Shown here piece by piece: positions 14,801 to 16,274 of a stretch of 16,274 bases of DNA. The DNA lies in assembly GCA_001795035.1 (NCBI GenBank), contig MGMW01000079.1:1-16274 (forward strand). The letters run 5' to 3'. The stretch comes from Chloroflexi bacterium RBG_13_53_26 (GTDB lineage: Bacteria > Chloroflexota > Dehalococcoidia > UBA2247 > RBG-13-53-26). How positions within the stretch are numbered: the stretch's first letter is position 1; every line of letters begins with the position of its first letter. A program made the position numbers and the translations under genes. The notes beneath the pieces are model-generated. The model searched no databases. It was not told the origin of the DNA and saw nothing but the letters and a program-made list of their open reading frames with translations.

Positions 14801-15140
14801 CCTCTACCAGAGAATGGCAAGAACTGTATCATCTGCGGAGGTTGAGGAGCTGCACAACGAATTGAGGGATAGGTTCGGCAGATTGCCCCCACAGTTAAGG
14901 AATCTGCTCTACCTGGTGAAGATCAAAGCGACAGGTGCTCAAGCCAAGGTACAATCAATCACAAAGGGGAACGGCCAGATAGTGATCAGACTCAGGGAAG
15001 GGTATAAGCCCGACCCAGGGAAAATCGGACCCGCCAATCAAGGGGTTACAGTACAGTCAGCCCAGGTGCGATTGGATACCAGGCTCCTGGGTGATCAATG
15101 GCAGAAAGCGCTGGAAGACGTGCTATCAAGACTCGGCTGA
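11832..15140 (+). CDS. mfd: Transcription-repair coupling factor Mfd
   Basis: Mfd is a DNA translocase that removes RNA polymerase stalled at lesions and recruits UvrA for nucleotide excision repair. The 1102 residues have the family order. A UvrB-like N-terminal module comes first (about 1-340) with RGGILDVYSP and RIEFFGNQIESIR. The RNA-polymerase-interacting CarD-like domain starts near 438 (LSPGDYAVHVDHGIGRFVG). RecG-like helicase motors follow, with Walker A GDVGYGKT (589-596), the DEEQRFGV box (690-697), TATPIPRTLHMAL, IIESGLDIPNANT and QLYQLRGRVGRG. The C-terminal TRCF domain (about 970-1085) comes last. Positions count from TTG at 11832. A start five codons upstream at ATT 11817 fits the ribosome binding site better. 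It is transcribed divergently from the ilv operon and stands alone. Confidence 0.96.
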   Translation: MTSTTKEIPAYRRFISEFREKTARHPIAVLHAAQPYLVAALHEELGTPILVVVPTTEEAKNFYEQLLVWHSDTSRILLFSKPDALPYEQLPPDPLKEQQRLQVLAGLAEAQDNPKSDNQSLIVVSSATALVRKTIPPGEFRAACHSVKQGMKVAPLELLTRWSSMGYERVELVEAPGTMSHRGGILDVYSPNSELPARIEFFGNQIESIRLFNPQSQRSLKLVPSIELVVARETAWPGTATLISYLPPDSLIILVDPGGVEASANELDLQSKQTRRQQVEKDELPDDTPVPYFTYPELEANLDTIERRLILTRWAAEHSENDPITFTSPHSYAGQLEHFIEDMKQLLQEGYRVLIVSQQAARISELLHESNVIATPLASIDHPPQKGSLTLIHGSVSEGWIMGHELAVLTDAEIFGFAKQLRQTKPRPLQGKGILPELSPGDYAVHVDHGIGRFVGMKKLCFDHAEREYLTLEYAAGDVLYVPTDQSDRVSHYIGSAGSTPTLSRLGTQEWARVKQRVRESAKEMAKDLLNLYATREVVRGFSFSPDTAWQQELEASFPYIETPDQVEAVNQVKEDMERLRPMDRLVCGDVGYGKTEVAIRASFKAMSDEKQVAFLVPTTVLAQQHFNTFAQRLAAFPIKVEMLSRFRADREQRAIIEGLKNGSVDICIGTHRLLQKDVIFKNLGLVIIDEEQRFGVVHKELLKQLRKEIDVLTMTATPIPRTLHMALVGVRDMSTLETPPEERLPIKTYVAEYSEPLIREAIVRELERNGQVFFVHNRVQSIALVARRIRELVPEAKIAIAHGQMDEAELEMTMIDFNESKVDVLLCTTIIESGLDIPNANTLIVNDANKLGLAQLYQLRGRVGRGSNRAYAYFLYTKGKHLTPTAEKRLQTIFEASELGAGFRIAMKDLEIRGAGNLLGSEQSGHIAAVGFGLYCQLLAEAVQELKANQSGDAGATMKVLPNTAPSIDLPLSAYIPEDYVADPTTRLTLYQRMARTVSSAEVEELHNELRDRFGRLPPQLRNLLYLVKIKATGAQAKVQSITKGNGQIVIRLREGYKPDPGKIGPANQGVTVQSAQVRLDTRLLGDQWQKALEDVLSRLG

Positions 15141-15156
15141 AGCCAGAAGCCCGAGT
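15131..15156 (+). terminator. Possible weak terminator hairpin spanning the mfd stop
   Basis: ACTCGG (15131-15136) pairs with CCGAGT (15151-15156), and CT/AG may extend the stem with a bulge. The mfd TGA lies in the loop side. No T tract follows, so intrinsic termination is doubtful. Nothing better is visible in the 215 bp up to the next gene. Confidence 0.25.
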
Positions 15157-15295
15157 GACCACTGATCCCGGAGCGACCTGTGGCGGCTGATGCCCACCGG
15201 TTACTGCAGTCACTTCGTCAGCTTCGTCCGAGGATTGTACAGGAACCAGAGGGCAGTGCTCTCGTTAAGACCAGAAAACACAGCCTTAGTCATGG

Positions 15296-15325
15296 TTAGC
15301 CCCTGTTCCTATTTTACGCTATACT
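15296..15325 (+). promoter_or_regulatory. Probable promoter of the MBL-fold hydrolase gene
   Basis: TTAGCC (15296-15301) and TATACT (15320-15325) are 18 bp apart. The -10 is good and the -35 is weak. The predicted start near 15332 leaves a 25-nt leader before the ATG at 15357. Confidence 0.4.
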
Positions 15326-15356
15326 TGAAGGCAGCCTCAAAGACGAGAGAAGCAGT

Positions 15357-16121
15357 ATGTTCAACATGCTACACCAATCGAGAAAGTTATTCGACAATCT
15401 GATTTGCTGCACATGGAAAGGCAGAGGAAACAACGCCAATACGTACCTCTTTGCCAATCTTCTGCGAGGAGACCGACCGCATGTCATCATCGACCCCGGT
15501 TTTGTGGTCAACGAGTTGGGAGAGCGCTGCTTCGAGTCCCTGATTACTGCAATGCGACGGGATGAGATTGAGGTAGAAGACATCGGTCTGATAATAAACA
15601 CGCACACTCATCCTGATCACTGCCAGGCAACGGAAGCCATCGTTGAGAGAAGCCTGAAGAAAGAAAGCAAGGGCAGAGTCAGCCAGGCGCTCACTGCTCT
15701 CTCCAGAGAAGAAGAAGAGTACTATCGAACAGTGGGGGAAAAGATGTTTGGCATGTTCGGCATGAAAGCAGCCAAACTCCAACCCTTCATCTACCTAACA
15801 GAAGGGACTCTGACTCTGGGTAGAGATGAGAGCAGACTAAACCTGCAGATCTTGCTCACGCCCGGTCATTCTCCAGGCTCCATCAGCATATACTGGCCCG
15901 ACAACAAGGTGCTGCTAACAGGTGATCTGATATTCTACGGAGGCGTAGGAAGAACGGATTTCCCTGGTGGGAGCATAACTACTCTCAAGCTAAGTATTGA
16001 AAAACTGTCAGCACTGGAGGTAGAATACCTGCTCCCCGGTCACTCCACCGAGTATGGTAGTATCGTAGAGGGCAAAGAGAAAGTGGAACGCAATTTCAGT
16101 GCAGTCAAGCTCTTGATTTGA
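15357..16121 (+). CDS. Metallo-beta-lactamase-fold hydrolase (glyoxalase II-like)
   Basis: The 254-residue protein has a complete metal-binding set of the MBL fold. It shows THTHPDHC (His83, His85, Asp87, His88), TPGHSPGS (His171), TGDLIF (Asp190) and LLPGHS (His229). This is the dinuclear zinc or iron site of glyoxalase II-like hydrolases. The overall spacing resembles the broad group annotated as MBL-fold hydrolases or hydroxyacylglutathione hydrolase-like, for which the substrate cannot be told from sequence. There is no signal peptide, so it is probably cytoplasmic. Residues 95-140 form a charged, helical insertion with a Met/Phe-rich stretch (KMFGMFGM) between the first and second metal motifs. 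The ATG at 15357 follows a purine-rich stretch; an alternative ATG is at 15366. The next gene begins 45 bp downstream, probably on the same transcript. Confidence 0.85.
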   Translation: MFNMLHQSRKLFDNLICCTWKGRGNNANTYLFANLLRGDRPHVIIDPGFVVNELGERCFESLITAMRRDEIEVEDIGLIINTHTHPDHCQATEAIVERSLKKESKGRVSQALTALSREEEEYYRTVGEKMFGMFGMKAAKLQPFIYLTEGTLTLGRDESRLNLQILLTPGHSPGSISIYWPDNKVLLTGDLIFYGGVGRTDFPGGSITTLKLSIEKLSALEVEYLLPGHSTEYGSIVEGKEKVERNFSAVKLLI

Positions 16122-16166
16122 CAAACGGTAGCATGAGTCCTGGTTCTTGCCTGAGGTCAGGTTAGG

Positions 16167-16274
16167 ATGGAAATCGACGACAGAATCCGATATGCCATCG
16201 AGCATACAGAGCTGCTAAGGCCTCCCAAGCAGAATCTGGCCACATTCGGCATCACCGACATCCATTACTATCTG
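16167..16274 (+). CDS. Unrecognised protein, N-terminal 36 codons only
   Basis: An open frame starts at ATG 16167 and runs to the window edge without a stop. It begins MEIDDRIRYAIEHTELLRPP and continues with KQNLATFGITDIHYYL. The phrase R-P-P-K-Q-x-L-x-T-F-G-x-T-x-I-x-Y-Y-L looks like the conserved start of a protein family, but I cannot name it. GAGGT at 16153-16157 is nine bases ahead of the ATG and lies within the short dyad CCTGAGGTCAGG (16150-16161). The 45-bp gap to the MBL-fold gene suggests cotranscription. Confidence 0.6.
   Translation, partial: MEIDDRIRYAIEHTELLRPPKQNLATFGITDIHYYL

Noticed and set aside
15190..15402. A 70-codon frame between mfd and the MBL-fold gene
   Set aside because: It has no Shine-Dalgarno, no recognisable domain, and it runs into the hydrolase coding region and across its likely promoter.

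Overview
The window looks like a core chromosomal segment of a Chloroflexi bacterium, probably from the class Dehalococcoidia. This is an inference from three things: the prs-secA-polX gene string, a SecA of the Chloroflexi style with an extra loop before its REAY segment, and a DUF2851 gene. Composition is even, at roughly 50% GC, and I see no sign of recent transfer. I found no tRNA, rRNA, CRISPR array, insertion sequence or phage gene.

Layout. (1) 2-301: the 3' end of a crotonase-family (enoyl-CoA hydratase-like) gene, followed by a strong intrinsic terminator at 347-386. (2) 421-5749: a plus-strand operon prs-secA-polX with an extended -10 promoter. The gaps are 10 nt and 0 nt, so PRPP synthesis, the Sec motor and a repair polymerase share one transcript. 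(3) 5795-7698: a small XRE-type DNA-binding protein, apparently with a leaderless mRNA. A textbook sigma-70 promoter overlaps its stop codon. About 210 nt of base-pairing-rich leader follow, then a DUF2851 gene that starts with TTG. (4) 7666-11625, minus strand: the branched-chain amino acid operon ilvD-ilvB-ilvN. Its last gene overlaps the DUF2851 gene tail to tail by 33 bp. (5) 11647-11831: a divergent control region with back-to-back promoters for ilvD and mfd. (6) 11817 or 11832 to 15140: mfd, the transcription-repair coupling factor. (7) 15296-16274: a metallo-beta-lactamase-fold hydrolase, then the first 36 codons of an unrecognised gene that runs off the window.

How the genes work together. 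IlvB and IlvN form acetohydroxyacid synthase and IlvD is the later dehydratase of the valine/isoleucine pathway. The intermediate enzyme IlvC is not in the window. PolX and Mfd are both DNA-repair proteins but sit in separate transcription units.

Most of the window is ordinary housekeeping sequence. The parts that known genes do not explain are the 6102-6312 leader or small RNA, with its crossing pairings and partly masked Shine-Dalgarno sequence, the leaderless XRE gene beside it, the cysteine cluster of the DUF2851 protein, and the symmetrical ilvD/mfd control region. No complete new defence or mobile system is evident.
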